DNA of 64,000 nucleotides from Algoriphagus marinus (GTDB lineage: Bacteria; Bacteroidota; Bacteroidia; Cytophagales; Cyclobacteriaceae): positions 89,127-153,126 of the forward strand of contig NZ_MSPQ01000013.1 in assembly GCF_001936475.1 (NCBI RefSeq). Reading direction: 5' to 3'. How positions within the stretch are numbered: position 1 is the stretch's first letter; every line of letters starts with the position of its first letter. The notes under the pieces are model-generated. The model made no database searches. It was not told where the DNA came from and saw only the letters and a program-made list of their open reading frames with translations. Below are positions 26,761 through 35,720 of the stretch, piece by piece. A program made the position numbers and the translations under genes.

Positions 26761-26833
26761 GTTAAACTGGTTTGGGTGTTTTCAATTTCAAAAATGAGTC
26801 AAAAATCATTTGTTTACAATTTTGTTAAACAAA

Positions 26834-26859
26834 AAAAACCAGTCGCTAGACTGGTTTTT
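26834..26859 (-). terminator. Terminator after citrate synthase
   Basis: A perfect 11-bp stem (AAAAACCAGTC 26834-26844 with GACTGGTTTTT 26849-26859) with loop GCTA, A- and T-runs, 21 bases past the gltA stop. Confidence 0.85.
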
Positions 26860-26879
26860 AATAAAAAGGAAATTTAAAA

Positions 26880-28166
26880 TTACCTTCTGTTCATAGACAC
26901 ATAATCGCGCTCATTGGCCCCAGTATAAACTTGACGAGGACGACCAATTGGCTCATTATTTTCTCTCATTTCTTTCCACTGAGCGATCCAACCTGGAAGT
27001 CTTCCCAATGCAAACATTACAGTGAACATATCGGTAGGAATTCCAAGAGCTCGGTAGATGATTCCAGAATAGAAATCTACATTTGGATACAATTGACGAT
27101 CGATGAAATACTGATCATTCAAGGCAGCAAACTCCAGTTCTTTCGCGATTTCCAAAATAGGATCATTAACGCCTAGCTTTTCTAGGACATCGTCTGCTGC
27201 TTTTTTGATGATTTTTGCTCTTGGATCAAAGTTTTTGTAAACACGATGACCAAAACCCATCAATCGGAACGGATCATTTTTATCTTTTGCTTTGTCCAGG
27301 TATTTCTTAGCATCACCACCATCAGCTTTAATTGCTTCAAGCATCTCGATTACAGATTGGTTGGCTCCGCCATGAAGTGGTCCCCAAAGGGCATTAATTC
27401 CAGCAGAAATAGAGGCATAGATACTTGCTTGAGATGAACCAACGATTCTTACTGTTGAAGTAGAACAATTCTGCTCATGATCTGCGTGGAGGATTAATAA
27501 CTTATCCAATGCAGAGGATACAACTGGGTCTACATCATATTTCTCAGCAGGGAGTGCAAACATCATTTTGAGGAAGTTTGAACAGTAATCCAAAGAATTA
27601 TCAGGGTAATTCACAGGGTGACCCATCTCATTCTTATAAGCCCAAGCTGCAAAAGTTGGCATCTTAGCTATTAATCTGATGATGCTCAAATTTACCTCTT
27701 CAATGTTTCTGTTTGGATTCAAAGAATCAGGATAAAATGCTGTCAAAGCACAAATCAAAGAAGATAAGACTCCCATTGGATGCGCATTGGAAGGGAAACC
27801 TTCAAGTATTTTTTTGATATCCTCATGCACTAGGGTGTGGTGAGTGATTTCTTTGGAGAAATTTTCGTACTCAGATTGAGTTGGCAATTCTCCATAAATA
27901 AGAAGGTAAGAGACTTCAAGAAAAGTGGACTTTTCAGCAAGATCTTCAATTCTATAGCCCCTGTATCGGAGTATGCCTTCTTCTCCGTCCAAAAAAGTAA
28001 TTGCACTTTTTGTTGCTCCGGTATTTTTGTATCCAGGATCTAGGGTGATTAATCCTGATTCAGAACGTAATTTTGCAATGTCAATTGCAGATTCGTTTTC
28101 TGTTCCGGTGATTACTGGAAATTCAAATTCTTGTCCTTTAAAGGAAAGTTTAGCTGATTCAGACAT
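26880..28166 (-). CDS. gltA: Citrate synthase
   Basis: Condenses acetyl-CoA and oxaloacetate to citrate in the TCA cycle. The start at ATG 28166 gives 428 residues, as in the E. coli hexameric type. The longer reading starts at a TTG (28190) and adds eight residues. Catalytic residues are visible: H265 in LHGGANQ, H307 in GFGHRVYKNFDPRA and D364 in PNVDFYSG. The gene is monocistronic with its own terminator. The 28191-28404 gap upstream must contain its promoter, but no exact -7 match was found there. Confidence 0.97.
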   Translation of the reverse strand: MSESAKLSFKGQEFEFPVITGTENESAIDIAKLRSESGLITLDPGYKNTGATKSAITFLDGEEGILRYRGYRIEDLAEKSTFLEVSYLLIYGELPTQSEYENFSKEITHHTLVHEDIKKILEGFPSNAHPMGVLSSLICALTAFYPDSLNPNRNIEEVNLSIIRLIAKMPTFAAWAYKNEMGHPVNYPDNSLDYCSNFLKMMFALPAEKYDVDPVVSSALDKLLILHADHEQNCSTSTVRIVGSSQASIYASISAGINALWGPLHGGANQSVIEMLEAIKADGGDAKKYLDKAKDKNDPFRLMGFGHRVYKNFDPRAKIIKKAADDVLEKLGVNDPILEIAKELEFAALNDQYFIDRQLYPNVDFYSGIIYRALGIPTDMFTVMFALGRLPGWIAQWKEMRENNEPIGRPRQVYTGANERDYVSMNRR

Positions 28167-28380
28167 AAATAAATTATTAGTATTGCTCAAAGGGTTAAAC
28201 CTTAAATAGTGGCCTTAAGTTAACAAAAACACTAAGTTTTTTTAAGTTTAATATGTTGATCGGAAAAATAATCTTACGAAATCATCTTTTTTTCGAAATA
28301 AAGTATTCTCAACTTCTTTTCAATTTTGAATGACCAAAGGTTATTTTAACGAGTATTCAATTTTTCCGATTTTTCAAATT

Positions 28381-28401
28381 AAAAAAAGCCCCGAAGGGCA
28401 A
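28381..28401 (-). terminator. UUCG-loop terminator of the suf operon
   Basis: On the minus strand GCCC-TTCG-GGGC is followed by a T-run. It lies directly after the bacilliredoxin stop. Confidence 0.85.
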
Positions 28402-28404
28402 TTT

Positions 28405-28827
28405 TTAGTCACAGAAATGTTCGAAAACCTCTACCAAGTGGTCACCAATCATTTTAGCATTTCGACCTTCAATATGATGTCTTTCGATAAAATGAACTAA
28501 TTCACCATCTTTAAAAAGAGCCATTGCCGGAGAGGAGGGAGGATAAGGTAATACAAGCTCTCTAACTTTCTCTACTGCATCGCGATCATTTCCCGCAAAA
28601 ACCGTCGCTAATGTTGTTGGCTTTACCTTTGAATTTTCTACGGCATATTTAATACCTGGTCTAGCTGCACCAGCAGCACAACCACAGACGGAGTTTACTA
28701 CCACCAATGTTGTCCCTTTATGGTCTGGTCCTAGATGAGTAGCTACTTGTTCCGCTGTCCTGAACTCTTCAAATCCTATGGTCGAAAGTTCCGCTCTCAT
28801 TGGAGCGATTAATTCCTCTGGATACAT
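28405..28827 (-). CDS. BrxA/BrxB-type bacilliredoxin (YphP/YqiW family)
   Basis: A 140-residue thioredoxin-fold protein of the bacilliredoxin family that reduces mixed disulfides with low-molecular-weight thiols. The active site is in NSVCGCAAG, with C48 and C50 in a CGC arrangement. Typical blocks are MYPEELIAPMRAELSTIGF, TTLVVVNS, YPPSSPAMALFKDGELVHFIERHHIEG, and the C-terminal HFCD. It is the last gene of the suf operon, 21 bases after the SufT-like gene. Whether bacillithiol is made in this organism cannot be told here. Confidence 0.92.
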   Translation of the reverse strand: MYPEELIAPMRAELSTIGFEEFRTAEQVATHLGPDHKGTTLVVVNSVCGCAAGAARPGIKYAVENSKVKPTTLATVFAGNDRDAVEKVRELVLPYPPSSPAMALFKDGELVHFIERHHIEGRNAKMIGDHLVEVFEHFCD

Positions 28828-28848
28828 ATCAATTAAGTTTATTTTGTT

Positions 28849-29202
28849 TTATAGAAATCCTAATTCAAGTTTGGCTGCTTCTGACATCATATCTTGAGCA
28901 TATGGTGGGTCAAATGTAAGTTCCAGCTCTACGTTATTTATTCCTTGGATTTGCTGAATTTTATCCTTGATCTCAGTGGGAATAAATTCCGCAGAAGGGC
29001 AATTTGGAGAGGTCAATGTCATCAGTACGTAAACATTATTTACAGGATAAACTGTGATTTCATAAATCAATCCTAGCTCATAGACATCTACAGGGATTTC
29101 CGGGTCATATACCAACTTAATTGCCTGTATGACTTTTTCCTTTAAGCCTTCAATCTGCCCTACGTTATTTTCTTTTTGCTCAGTTTCCATGTGATTAGAC
29201 AT
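28849..29202 (-). CDS. SUF-system iron-sulfur assembly protein (SufT-like, PF01883)
   Basis: A 117-residue MIP18/DUF59-type protein that helps Fe-S cluster assembly or transfer. The N-terminal part is polar, then comes the family's KLVYDPEIPVDVYELGLIYEI (38-57) and the cysteine loop LTSPNCPSAEF, then LELTFDPPYAQDMMS. The first ATG at 29202 overlaps sufE by eight bases; a second ATG at 29190 would avoid the overlap. Placement after sufE fits its role. The symbol SufT is used for related longer fusions, so I leave it blank. Confidence 0.88.
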   Translation of the reverse strand: MSNHMETEQKENNVGQIEGLKEKVIQAIKLVYDPEIPVDVYELGLIYEITVYPVNNVYVLMTLTSPNCPSAEFIPTEIKDKIQQIQGINNVELELTFDPPYAQDMMSEAAKLELGFL

Positions 29203-29629
29203 TTTGATTGCTTTGAATGGCTAAAGCAAATAATTTGATTTGCTTCATCATGGCTGCAAAACCATTAGATCTCTGGCTTCCAATGATTGATCCCATTCCG
29301 ATTCGTTCTACAAAATCAAGTTTTGCATCAAGAATTTCTTCAGGAGTCCGATCATTTAAAACACGGAGCAACAGGGAAATTAAACCTTTGGTGATATCCG
29401 TATTGGAGTCAGCCATGTAGTGAACCTTTCCTTCTTGCTCTTCAGCAATCAACCATACTTTAGATTGGCAACCTTTGATGATATTTTCTTCAACTCGGGC
29501 TGCTTCAGGATAGGACTCCATTCCTGACCCCAGCTCCATGATGAAGTAGATAGTAGATTCTTTGTCATCCCCAAGGATTTCAAATTCGGAAACTATTTCA
29601 TCTTGGATCTCAGCAATACTATTCATCAT
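29195..29629 (-). CDS. sufE: SufE-family sulfur acceptor
   Basis: A 144-residue protein that receives persulfide sulfur from SufS through its active-site cysteine. C54 lies in IIKGCQSKVWL, the SufE motif. FIMELGSGMESYPEAARVEEN and QRSNGFAAMMKQI are further family blocks. Its ATG overlaps the sufS stop by four bases (ATGA), which is tight translational coupling. Confidence 0.93.
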   Translation of the reverse strand: MMNSIAEIQDEIVSEFEILGDDKESTIYFIMELGSGMESYPEAARVEENIIKGCQSKVWLIAEEQEGKVHYMADSNTDITKGLISLLLRVLNDRTPEEILDAKLDFVERIGMGSIIGSQRSNGFAAMMKQIKLFALAIQSNQNV

Positions 29630-30849
29630 TTATTTTTTATTCTAGCGATTCGGCTTACACCGTCTGCTAATTTGTCAATTTCAGATTTGGAATTGTAAAC
29701 AGCGAATGAAGCTCTAACAGTTCCTTCAAGTCCTAATCTTTTCATCAATGGCTGAGTACAGTGATGACCTGTTCGGACTGCAATTCCATTTGCATCAAGC
29801 ATCATACCTACATCATATGGATGCATTTCATTGATGTTAAATGATAAAACACTGACTTTTTCTGGAGCAGTACCAACTGGGATAAATCCTTTTATTTCAC
29901 TCATCCGCTCATTGGCGTAAGCGAGAAGCTCGTCCTCGTGTGCCTTGATGTCTTTTTTACCCAATAAATTGATAAAGTCAAGTGCGGACTTGAATGCTAT
30001 TACATCTGCAATATTGGGAGTGCCAGCTTCGAATTTGAATGGAATTTCATTATAGGTGGTTTTTTCAAAAGACACTTCCTTGATCATTTCTCCACCTCCT
30101 TGGAATGGAGGCATAGATTCCAGAATTTCTCTTTTTCCATACAAAACACCCAAACCAGTTGGTCCATAGAGTTTGTGCGCCGAAAAAGCTAAAAAGTCAC
30201 AATCTAATTTCTGCACGTCGATCTCCAAATGACTGGTACTTTGGGCACCATCCAAAAGGACTTTTGCACCAACTGCATGTGCGGCATTGATGATTTTTTG
30301 AACAGGATTGATCGTTCCCAGAGCATTCGAGGCATGCACTATGCTGACGAATTTTGTATTTGAAGAAAGCAATTTCTCAAATTCCTCGTAGATGATTTCG
30401 CCAGATTCAGTAATGGGAATAATCTTTAAAACTGCCTCTTTTTCCTCACAGAGCATCTGCCAAGGCACAATGTTGGAGTGATGCTCTAAAGTGGAAATGA
30501 TAATTTCATCTCCTTTTCCAATAAATTTTCTTCCAAAAGTTGCTGCTACCAGATTTATACTTTCGGTAGTTCCTTTAGTGAAAATAATCTCTGCAGCCTC
30601 TTTGGAATTGATAAAATCTTTTAAAGTTTCTCTGGTCTCTTCAAAATATCTAGTAGCACGATCGGCTAGTGCATGAGCACCTCGGTGGATATTTGAATTA
30701 TCATGATTGTAATAGGTGGTCAATGCATCTAGAACAGCCTGAGGCTTTTGAGTAGTTGCTGCATTGTCAAAATAAATCAAGGGATTCCCATGTACTTCTT
30801 GATGAAGTACGGGGAACAAACTCCTGATTTTTTCGATATCAAAACTCAT
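29626..30849 (-). CDS. sufS: Cysteine desulfurase SufS
   Basis: PLP-dependent enzyme that takes sulfur from cysteine and leaves alanine. The 407-residue protein has FDNAATTQKP near the N-terminus, the PLP aspartate in LLDGAQS (D200), lysine K226 in FSAHKLYGPTG, and active cysteine C364 in AVRTGHHCTQPL. These residue numbers match the E. coli enzyme. It is six bases after sufD. Confidence 0.97.
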   Translation of the reverse strand: MSFDIEKIRSLFPVLHQEVHGNPLIYFDNAATTQKPQAVLDALTTYYNHDNSNIHRGAHALADRATRYFEETRETLKDFINSKEAAEIIFTKGTTESINLVAATFGRKFIGKGDEIIISTLEHHSNIVPWQMLCEEKEAVLKIIPITESGEIIYEEFEKLLSSNTKFVSIVHASNALGTINPVQKIINAAHAVGAKVLLDGAQSTSHLEIDVQKLDCDFLAFSAHKLYGPTGLGVLYGKREILESMPPFQGGGEMIKEVSFEKTTYNEIPFKFEAGTPNIADVIAFKSALDFINLLGKKDIKAHEDELLAYANERMSEIKGFIPVGTAPEKVSVLSFNINEMHPYDVGMMLDANGIAVRTGHHCTQPLMKRLGLEGTVRASFAVYNSKSEIDKLADGVSRIARIKNK

Positions 30850-30855
30850 GAATGA

Positions 30856-32124
30856 TTATAGTTTAGCACCAAGGCGATCTTCTACCAATTGTGTGCAGTA
30901 TGTTTTAAAAGCTTCATGCTTAATATGCTCCAACACTTCACCGGCGAATGCATAAAGCAATAGGCCTTTAGCCTGTTGTTTACCGATCCCTCTGGTCTGA
31001 AGATAGAATAAAGCTTCTTCGTCCAACTGTCCCGTGGTGCAACCATGTGAACATTTCACATCATCCGCCCAGATTTCGAGTTGGGGTTTTGTGTTAACAA
31101 CAGCATCTTCTGATAAAAGGATATTGTTGTTTTGCTGGAAAGCATTTGTTTTTTGGGCATCCTGACGGACAAAAATCTTCCCGTTGAATACTCCTCTGGA
31201 GTGATCTGCTAAAATCCCTTTGTAAAGCTCGTTGGATTCAGCATGAGGAATAGTATGATCGACATTGGTGTGATTGTCCACATGCGTTTTACCATTGAGA
31301 AGGTAAAGTCCATACATATTCCCTTCAGAATTACTTCCGAGCAGATTTAGGCTGAGATTGTTTCTAACCATCTCACCGGAAAGCGAAATTACGACAGAGC
31401 TAAATGTAGAATCCTGTTGAATATCGGTTTCAATGTTACTGACTTCTATTGCGTTTGAACCTTCATTTTGCAGTCTGTAATAATGCAAATGAGTATTATG
31501 CCCGCCTTTGATTTCTACGACTTTGTTTACAAAAAAAGTAACATCCGTCAGGTTAATCGCTTGTTCGATAAATGTGGCTTCAGCAAAATCACCTGCTTCT
31601 ATCCAAATCCGAGGTTGAATTACCTGTCCAGCAGAAATCTTGGTAAAATTCATGAACAAGATTGTCTTTTCTAGTTGAATCTTTTTGGGGATACTTATAA
31701 AAAGACCGCCTGTAAAAGTAGCTTGGTTGATGGCGCAAAATACGTCTTTCTCAGGCTTCGCAATTTTCCCGATAGGAGTGTCCGAGTTATTTGAAAGTAG
31801 GGAGATTTCTATCCCTTCAATTTGAGACGAAACATTTGCCTGGAAATGGCCATTTGCAAAAACGAGAACGTCTCCATCAAACCCCTTAAATAGATTTGAA
31901 TTAACCATGTCAGGAGTAACCTCAAAAGGTTCTGCCATGGTCACATCGTTGAGCTGCTGTTCCAGCTTTTTGGTGATCGCCGTGAATTTATATTCTTCAG
32001 TTTTTGTACCGGGTAATCCCTGGATCTCAAAAGCCTCCTTGGCTTGAGAGCGTGCTGCCTCAAATCCTTTAGCAGGAAAATCGATCAGGCTCCCAATTTT
32101 TGTTTGCTTGGTAAGCGTACTCAT
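30856..32124 (-). CDS. sufD: FeS cluster assembly scaffold protein SufD
   Basis: A 422-residue protein of the SufBCD scaffold with a right-handed beta-helix fold. The conserved C-terminal block ADDVKCSHGCTTGQLDEEALFYLQTRGI matches SufD, including the cluster-binding His/Cys pair region, and VDHTIPHAESNELYKGILAD is also typical. The N-terminal helical part (about 1-100) is the least conserved. It follows sufC by 22 bases. Confidence 0.95.
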   Translation of the reverse strand: MSTLTKQTKIGSLIDFPAKGFEAARSQAKEAFEIQGLPGTKTEEYKFTAITKKLEQQLNDVTMAEPFEVTPDMVNSNLFKGFDGDVLVFANGHFQANVSSQIEGIEISLLSNNSDTPIGKIAKPEKDVFCAINQATFTGGLFISIPKKIQLEKTILFMNFTKISAGQVIQPRIWIEAGDFAEATFIEQAINLTDVTFFVNKVVEIKGGHNTHLHYYRLQNEGSNAIEVSNIETDIQQDSTFSSVVISLSGEMVRNNLSLNLLGSNSEGNMYGLYLLNGKTHVDNHTNVDHTIPHAESNELYKGILADHSRGVFNGKIFVRQDAQKTNAFQQNNNILLSEDAVVNTKPQLEIWADDVKCSHGCTTGQLDEEALFYLQTRGIGKQQAKGLLLYAFAGEVLEHIKHEAFKTYCTQLVEDRLGAKL

Positions 32125-32146
32125 AAATTTGTTGTTAATTTAAAAA

Positions 32147-32911
32147 TCAGACTGTTGCTTCAGAATCTACGGCTTCTTTGATCCAGTCGTATCCTTTTTC
32201 TTCCAATTCAAGCGCAAGCTCCTTTGTGCCTGATTTTACGATTCTACCTTTGTACAACACATGCACATAGTCTGGAACTATGTAATCCAATAATCTCTGA
32301 TAGTGAGTGACAACGATCGTGGCATTGTCTTTTGATTTCAACTGATTGACTCCGTTTGACACAATTTTCAAAGCATCAATGTCAAGACCTGAATCAGTTT
32401 CATCCAAAATAGACAGTTTTGGCTCTAACATAGCCATTTGAAAAATTTCGTTTCGCTTCTTTTCTCCACCGGAAAATCCTTCATTTAAAGATCTGCTGAG
32501 AAGTTTCTGATCAATCTCAACGAGCTTCATTTTCTCCTTCATTAGAGTCAAAAACTTAACAGCGTCCAAAGGATCAAGTCCACGATACTCTCTCACTTGG
32601 TTCACAGCCGTACGAAGAAAGTTTGTTGAACTTACACCTGGAATCTCAACCGGGTATTGAAATGCTAAAAAGACGCCCTCTCTAGCCCGATCTTCCGGTG
32701 AATATTCGAGTAAATCTTTTCCGTTGAAAATTACTTCACCATCGGTTACCTCATATTCTTCGCGACCTGCCAAAACAGATGCAAGAGTAGATTTCCCTGA
32801 GCCATTTGGCCCCATGATGGCGTGAACTTCACCAGCTTTTATTTCCAGATTGATTCCTCTTAAAATAGGCGTTCCTTCGATGGAAGCGTGTAGATTTTTT
32901 ATACTTAACAT
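32147..32911 (-). CDS. sufC: SufC ATPase
   Basis: The ABC-type ATPase that drives SufBCD. Walker A is GPNGSGKST (34-42), the Q-loop FQYP near residue 85, the signature SGGEKKRNE (147-155), Walker B LSILDETDSGLD (166-178), and the H-loop histidine in VVTHYQRLL. At 254 residues it is full length, 46 bases after sufB and 22 before sufD. Confidence 0.97.
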   Translation of the reverse strand: MLSIKNLHASIEGTPILRGINLEIKAGEVHAIMGPNGSGKSTLASVLAGREEYEVTDGEVIFNGKDLLEYSPEDRAREGVFLAFQYPVEIPGVSSTNFLRTAVNQVREYRGLDPLDAVKFLTLMKEKMKLVEIDQKLLSRSLNEGFSGGEKKRNEIFQMAMLEPKLSILDETDSGLDIDALKIVSNGVNQLKSKDNATIVVTHYQRLLDYIVPDYVHVLYKGRIVKSGTKELALELEEKGYDWIKEAVDSEATV

Positions 32912-32957
32912 TTTTCTATTTTTTCAATTTTTACTATTCCGATTTTGAATCAGAAAA

Positions 32958-34403
32958 TTATCCAACTGATCCCTCCAGGGTTAATGCGAGAAGTTTTTGT
33001 GCTTCTACCGCAAACTCCATCGGTAATTGATTCAATACTTCCTTGGCATAACCATTTACGATCAATGCTACAGCGTCTTCAGTCGCTATTCCTCTTTGAT
33101 TGCAATAGAAAATTTGATCTTCACCGATTTTAGAAGTCGTAGCCTCATGTTCAACTTTTGCAGTAGGATTGTTTATATCGATGTATGGAAACGTATGAGC
33201 ACCACAACGATCTCCCATCAATAATGAGTCACATTGAGAGAAGTTTCTCGCATTGGTAGCACGCTTCATTACCTGAACTTGTCCACGGTAAGAATTTTGT
33301 GATTTACCCGCAGAAATACCTTTTGAAACAATTCTTGATTTGGTGTTTTTTCCAATATGAATCATTTTGGTTCCGGTATCTGCCTGCTGATAATTGTTTG
33401 TTACAGCTACAGAATAAAATTCACCTATTGAATAATCACCTTTAAGGATGCATGATGGGTATTTCCAAGTCACAGCAGAACCAGTTTCTACTTGAGTCCA
33501 AGATATTTTTGAATGGTCTCCTGCGCAGATTCCTCGCTTTGTAACGAAATTGTAAATTCCACCTTTTCCATTTTTATCTCCTGGGAACCAGTTTTGTACT
33601 GTGGAGTACTTTACTTCAGCGTGAGTTCCGGCATAGATTTCAACCACTGCTGCGTGAAGTTGATTTTCATCTCTTTGAGGAGCTGTACAGCCTTCAAGAT
33701 AACTGCAATACGATTCATCTTCAGCTACAATTAGAGTTCGCTCAAATTGTCCGGTATTTGCTGCATTGATCCTGAAATAAGTGGAAAGCTCCATCGGGCA
33801 ACGCACCCCTTTAGGGATATAGCAAAAAGATCCGTCCGAAAATACTGCCGAATTTAATGCTGCATAGTAGTTATCCGTCATTGGCACCACAGAACCCAAG
33901 TATTTCTTTATTAAATCAGGATGCTCTTTAACTGCTTCAGAAAATGAACAAAACACAATTCCGAGTTTACTCAGTGTGTCCTTAAAAGTTGTGGCTACTG
34001 AAACTGAGTCAAGAACAGCATCGACTGCAATCCCCTGAAGTCGCTTTTGCTCATTTAAGTTAATTCCGAGTCTTTTATATATATCCAAAAGTTCTGGATC
34101 TACTTCATCCAAATTTTTTGGTTTTTTGGTCTGCTTCGGTGCTGAATAGTACCTAAGCCCCTGAAGGTCGATTTTAGGGTAGTGTACATTTGCCCACTTT
34201 GGTTCTTCCATAGTTAGCCAAGTGCGAAATGCTTTTAATCTCCATTCCAAAAGCCATTGTGGCTCTTCCTTTTTAGCAGAAATCCATTGAATGATGTCTT
34301 CGTTCAGTCCTATAGGAGCTTCATCAGCTTCATAATTGACTGACCAGCCATGCTCATATTCTTTTGAAGTGAAATCTTCTAAAATCTGATTGTCTTTGCT
34401 CAT
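32958..34403 (-). CDS. sufB: FeS cluster assembly scaffold protein SufB
   Basis: A 481-residue protein, the main cluster scaffold of SufBCD. Signatures are [51 protein letters not shown], and [22 protein letters not shown] with the cluster-binding Cys and His. The C-terminal [14 protein letters not shown] helix also fits. It is the first gene of the operon sufB-C-D-S-E, SufT-like, bacilliredoxin, and starts at ATG 34403 with a -7 element just upstream. Confidence 0.97.
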   Translation of the reverse strand: MSKDNQILEDFTSKEYEHGWSVNYEADEAPIGLNEDIIQWISAKKEEPQWLLEWRLKAFRTWLTMEEPKWANVHYPKIDLQGLRYYSAPKQTKKPKNLDEVDPELLDIYKRLGINLNEQKRLQGIAVDAVLDSVSVATTFKDTLSKLGIVFCSFSEAVKEHPDLIKKYLGSVVPMTDNYYAALNSAVFSDGSFCYIPKGVRCPMELSTYFRINAANTGQFERTLIVAEDESYCSYLEGCTAPQRDENQLHAAVVEIYAGTHAEVKYSTVQNWFPGDKNGKGGIYNFVTKRGICAGDHSKISWTQVETGSAVTWKYPSCILKGDYSIGEFYSVAVTNNYQQADTGTKMIHIGKNTKSRIVSKGISAGKSQNSYRGQVQVMKRATNARNFSQCDSLLMGDRCGAHTFPYIDINNPTAKVEHEATTSKIGEDQIFYCNQRGIATEDAVALIVNGYAKEVLNQLPMEFAVEAQKLLALTLEGSVG

Positions 34404-34440
34404 GTTTGCAGAGTTATTTAGACTAATTACAATTTAACTG

Positions 34441-34448
34441 CAAATGTA
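34441..34448 (-). promoter_or_regulatory. Candidate -7 promoter element of the suf operon
   Basis: The minus strand reads TACATTTG, an exact TAnnTTTG match, 37 bases before the sufB ATG. No -33 box is clear. Confidence 0.45.
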
Positions 34449-34559
34449 TAACTTCTAATGAATTTATAATGTTTACAGCTACTTGATTTTTCTATTGCTT
34501 ATACAATTTCCCTATCTAAACAGTTCCGTTTTGTGTTTAAATGACAGATTTAACGAAAA

Positions 34560-34587
34560 AAAAAGCATTGAGACCTCAATGCTTTTT
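34560..34587 (-). terminator. Terminator after the Lrp-family gene
   Basis: A stem of about 12 bp (AAAAAGCATTGA 34560-34571 with TCAATGCTTTTT 34576-34587) with loop GACC and T-run on the minus strand, 48 bases past the lrp stop. Confidence 0.85.
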
Positions 34588-34634
34588 CTTTTATAAAATT
34601 CTAAAATTGTTATTTAGATTTAATCCAAATTATT

Positions 34635-35108
34635 TTATTTCTCTTTGTCAAAAAATTGAATTGGACGATTGATAGACTCCTCTAAAACGATCAAAGTCTC
34701 CGTCCGATCGATTCCATCTACTTTTTGAATGTTATCAAGGACAGTTCTCAGATGATTAGTATCTCTGCAAATTATTTTAGCAAAAATGGAATAGTTACCT
34801 GTTGTATAATAGGCACTTACTACTTCAGAAATGGTTTTTAGTTTTTCAATAACATTGTCATAAAGCGAACTTTTCTCCAAGTAGATTCCTAAAAAAGCTG
34901 ATATGTCATAGCCAAGTTTCGCAAAATCAATATTCAAAGTGGCACTTTTCACAATCCCCATATCCTCAAGCTTCTTCATTCGAACATGGACTGTACCCGA
35001 GCTTACAAATACTTTTTTCGCAATTTCAGTGTAAGGGGTTTTAGCATCTTCATTTAAAAGTGAGATGATCTTTAGGTCTATGTTGTCGATATCTAAAATT
35101 TTATCCAT
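34635..35108 (-). CDS. Lrp/AsnC-family transcriptional regulator
   Basis: A 157-residue regulator with the N-terminal winged helix (LDIDNIDLKIISLLNEDAKTPYTEIAKKVFVSSGTVHVRMKKL, about 5-50) and the C-terminal RAM ligand-binding domain (SAFLGIYLEKS, VSAYYTTGNYSIFAKIICRDTNHLRTVL, IDRTETLIVLE). Family members sense amino acids, but the effector and targets are unknown. It sits alone, downstream of no operon and upstream of a 612-base gap, between the suf operon and the M14 peptidase gene. Confidence 0.92.
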   Translation of the reverse strand: MDKILDIDNIDLKIISLLNEDAKTPYTEIAKKVFVSSGTVHVRMKKLEDMGIVKSATLNIDFAKLGYDISAFLGIYLEKSSLYDNVIEKLKTISEVVSAYYTTGNYSIFAKIICRDTNHLRTVLDNIQKVDGIDRTETLIVLEESINRPIQFFDKEK

Positions 35109-35229
35109 TTTTTCGCTGTGGATTTAGATGATTTATAATGAATCCGCCTGTAAATTAGAGATTGTTCAAAATATTGCAAAATTTTTTTTTCAATTTGTAA
35201 TTAAAATCAAAATCACTTTACTTTGTCGC

Positions 35230-35400
35230 TGGATGAATGTTCAATTGATAATTTTGTCATTGAGACATTTGTTCAAATTAAAATTTGCGGCTTTTGATTT
35301 GGCCAAATTTTAGTTCATAAAAAGGAAACTTTTAATCTCTAAAGTTATATTTGGGTTTATATTCTGAAAAGAGTCTTGCTATTGGCAAGACTTTTTTGTT
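35230..35400 (+). ncRNA. Candidate small RNA ending at an orphan terminator
   Basis: This is inference: a plausible -33/-7 pair (TTTG ... TACTTTG) around 35195-35225 is followed, about 150 bases on, by the terminator at 35372-35400, with no protein-coding frame. I recognise no known RNA family. The start is approximate. Confidence 0.2.
35372..35400 (+). terminator. Orphan intrinsic terminator
   Basis: AGTCTTGC (35372-35379) pairs with GCAAGACT (35385-35392), a 5-base loop, followed by TTTTTGTTTT. No plus-strand gene precedes it. Confidence 0.75.
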
Positions 35401-35720
35401 TTGTAAATCGAGGTTTAGAATCATTTTTTCTATGGAGGAAACTTGAACTTCCAGAAAGCCCATTCTTTAGCCCATTTTGCAGGTTATTTGTTTGAATCGA
35501 CAGGGAATTGTTGAAAGCGGAATCAGAGAAGGAAGTTTAAAAAGTTATTAGGGAATGGAATACCATATCATATTTTTTTCGGGTCTAAAGACATGAAATC
35601 ATTGCATTCTTAATTAATTATTCGAAAGTAATTTTCCAGTTTCTTTCTCTTTTTTTTTAAGCGGTTGGGGAAAGGGTATCTCCTATAATTATTTTTAGCG
35701 CTCTTAAAACTTCTTCTTTA

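Larger units (their letters stand above)
35109..35720. other. 612-base intergenic region
   Basis: No coding gene is supported here. It must carry the promoters of lrp (minus) and of the M14/S9 pair (plus). A 61-codon frame at 35128-35313 is AT-rich and has no protein-like features. It holds an intrinsic terminator on the plus strand (35372-35400) with no gene before it, and an exact -7 match TATATTTG at 35346-35353. A -33-like TTTG near 35197 and a weaker TACTTTG near 35220 stand about 20 bases apart. Confidence 0.6.

Noticed and set aside
28167..28190. Longer citrate synthase start at 28190
   Set aside because: It begins at TTG; ATG 28166 gives the standard length of 428 residues.
35128..35313. 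61-codon plus-strand frame in the 612-base gap
   Set aside because: Composition reflects AT-rich sequence; no start context, membrane segment or family sign supports it.
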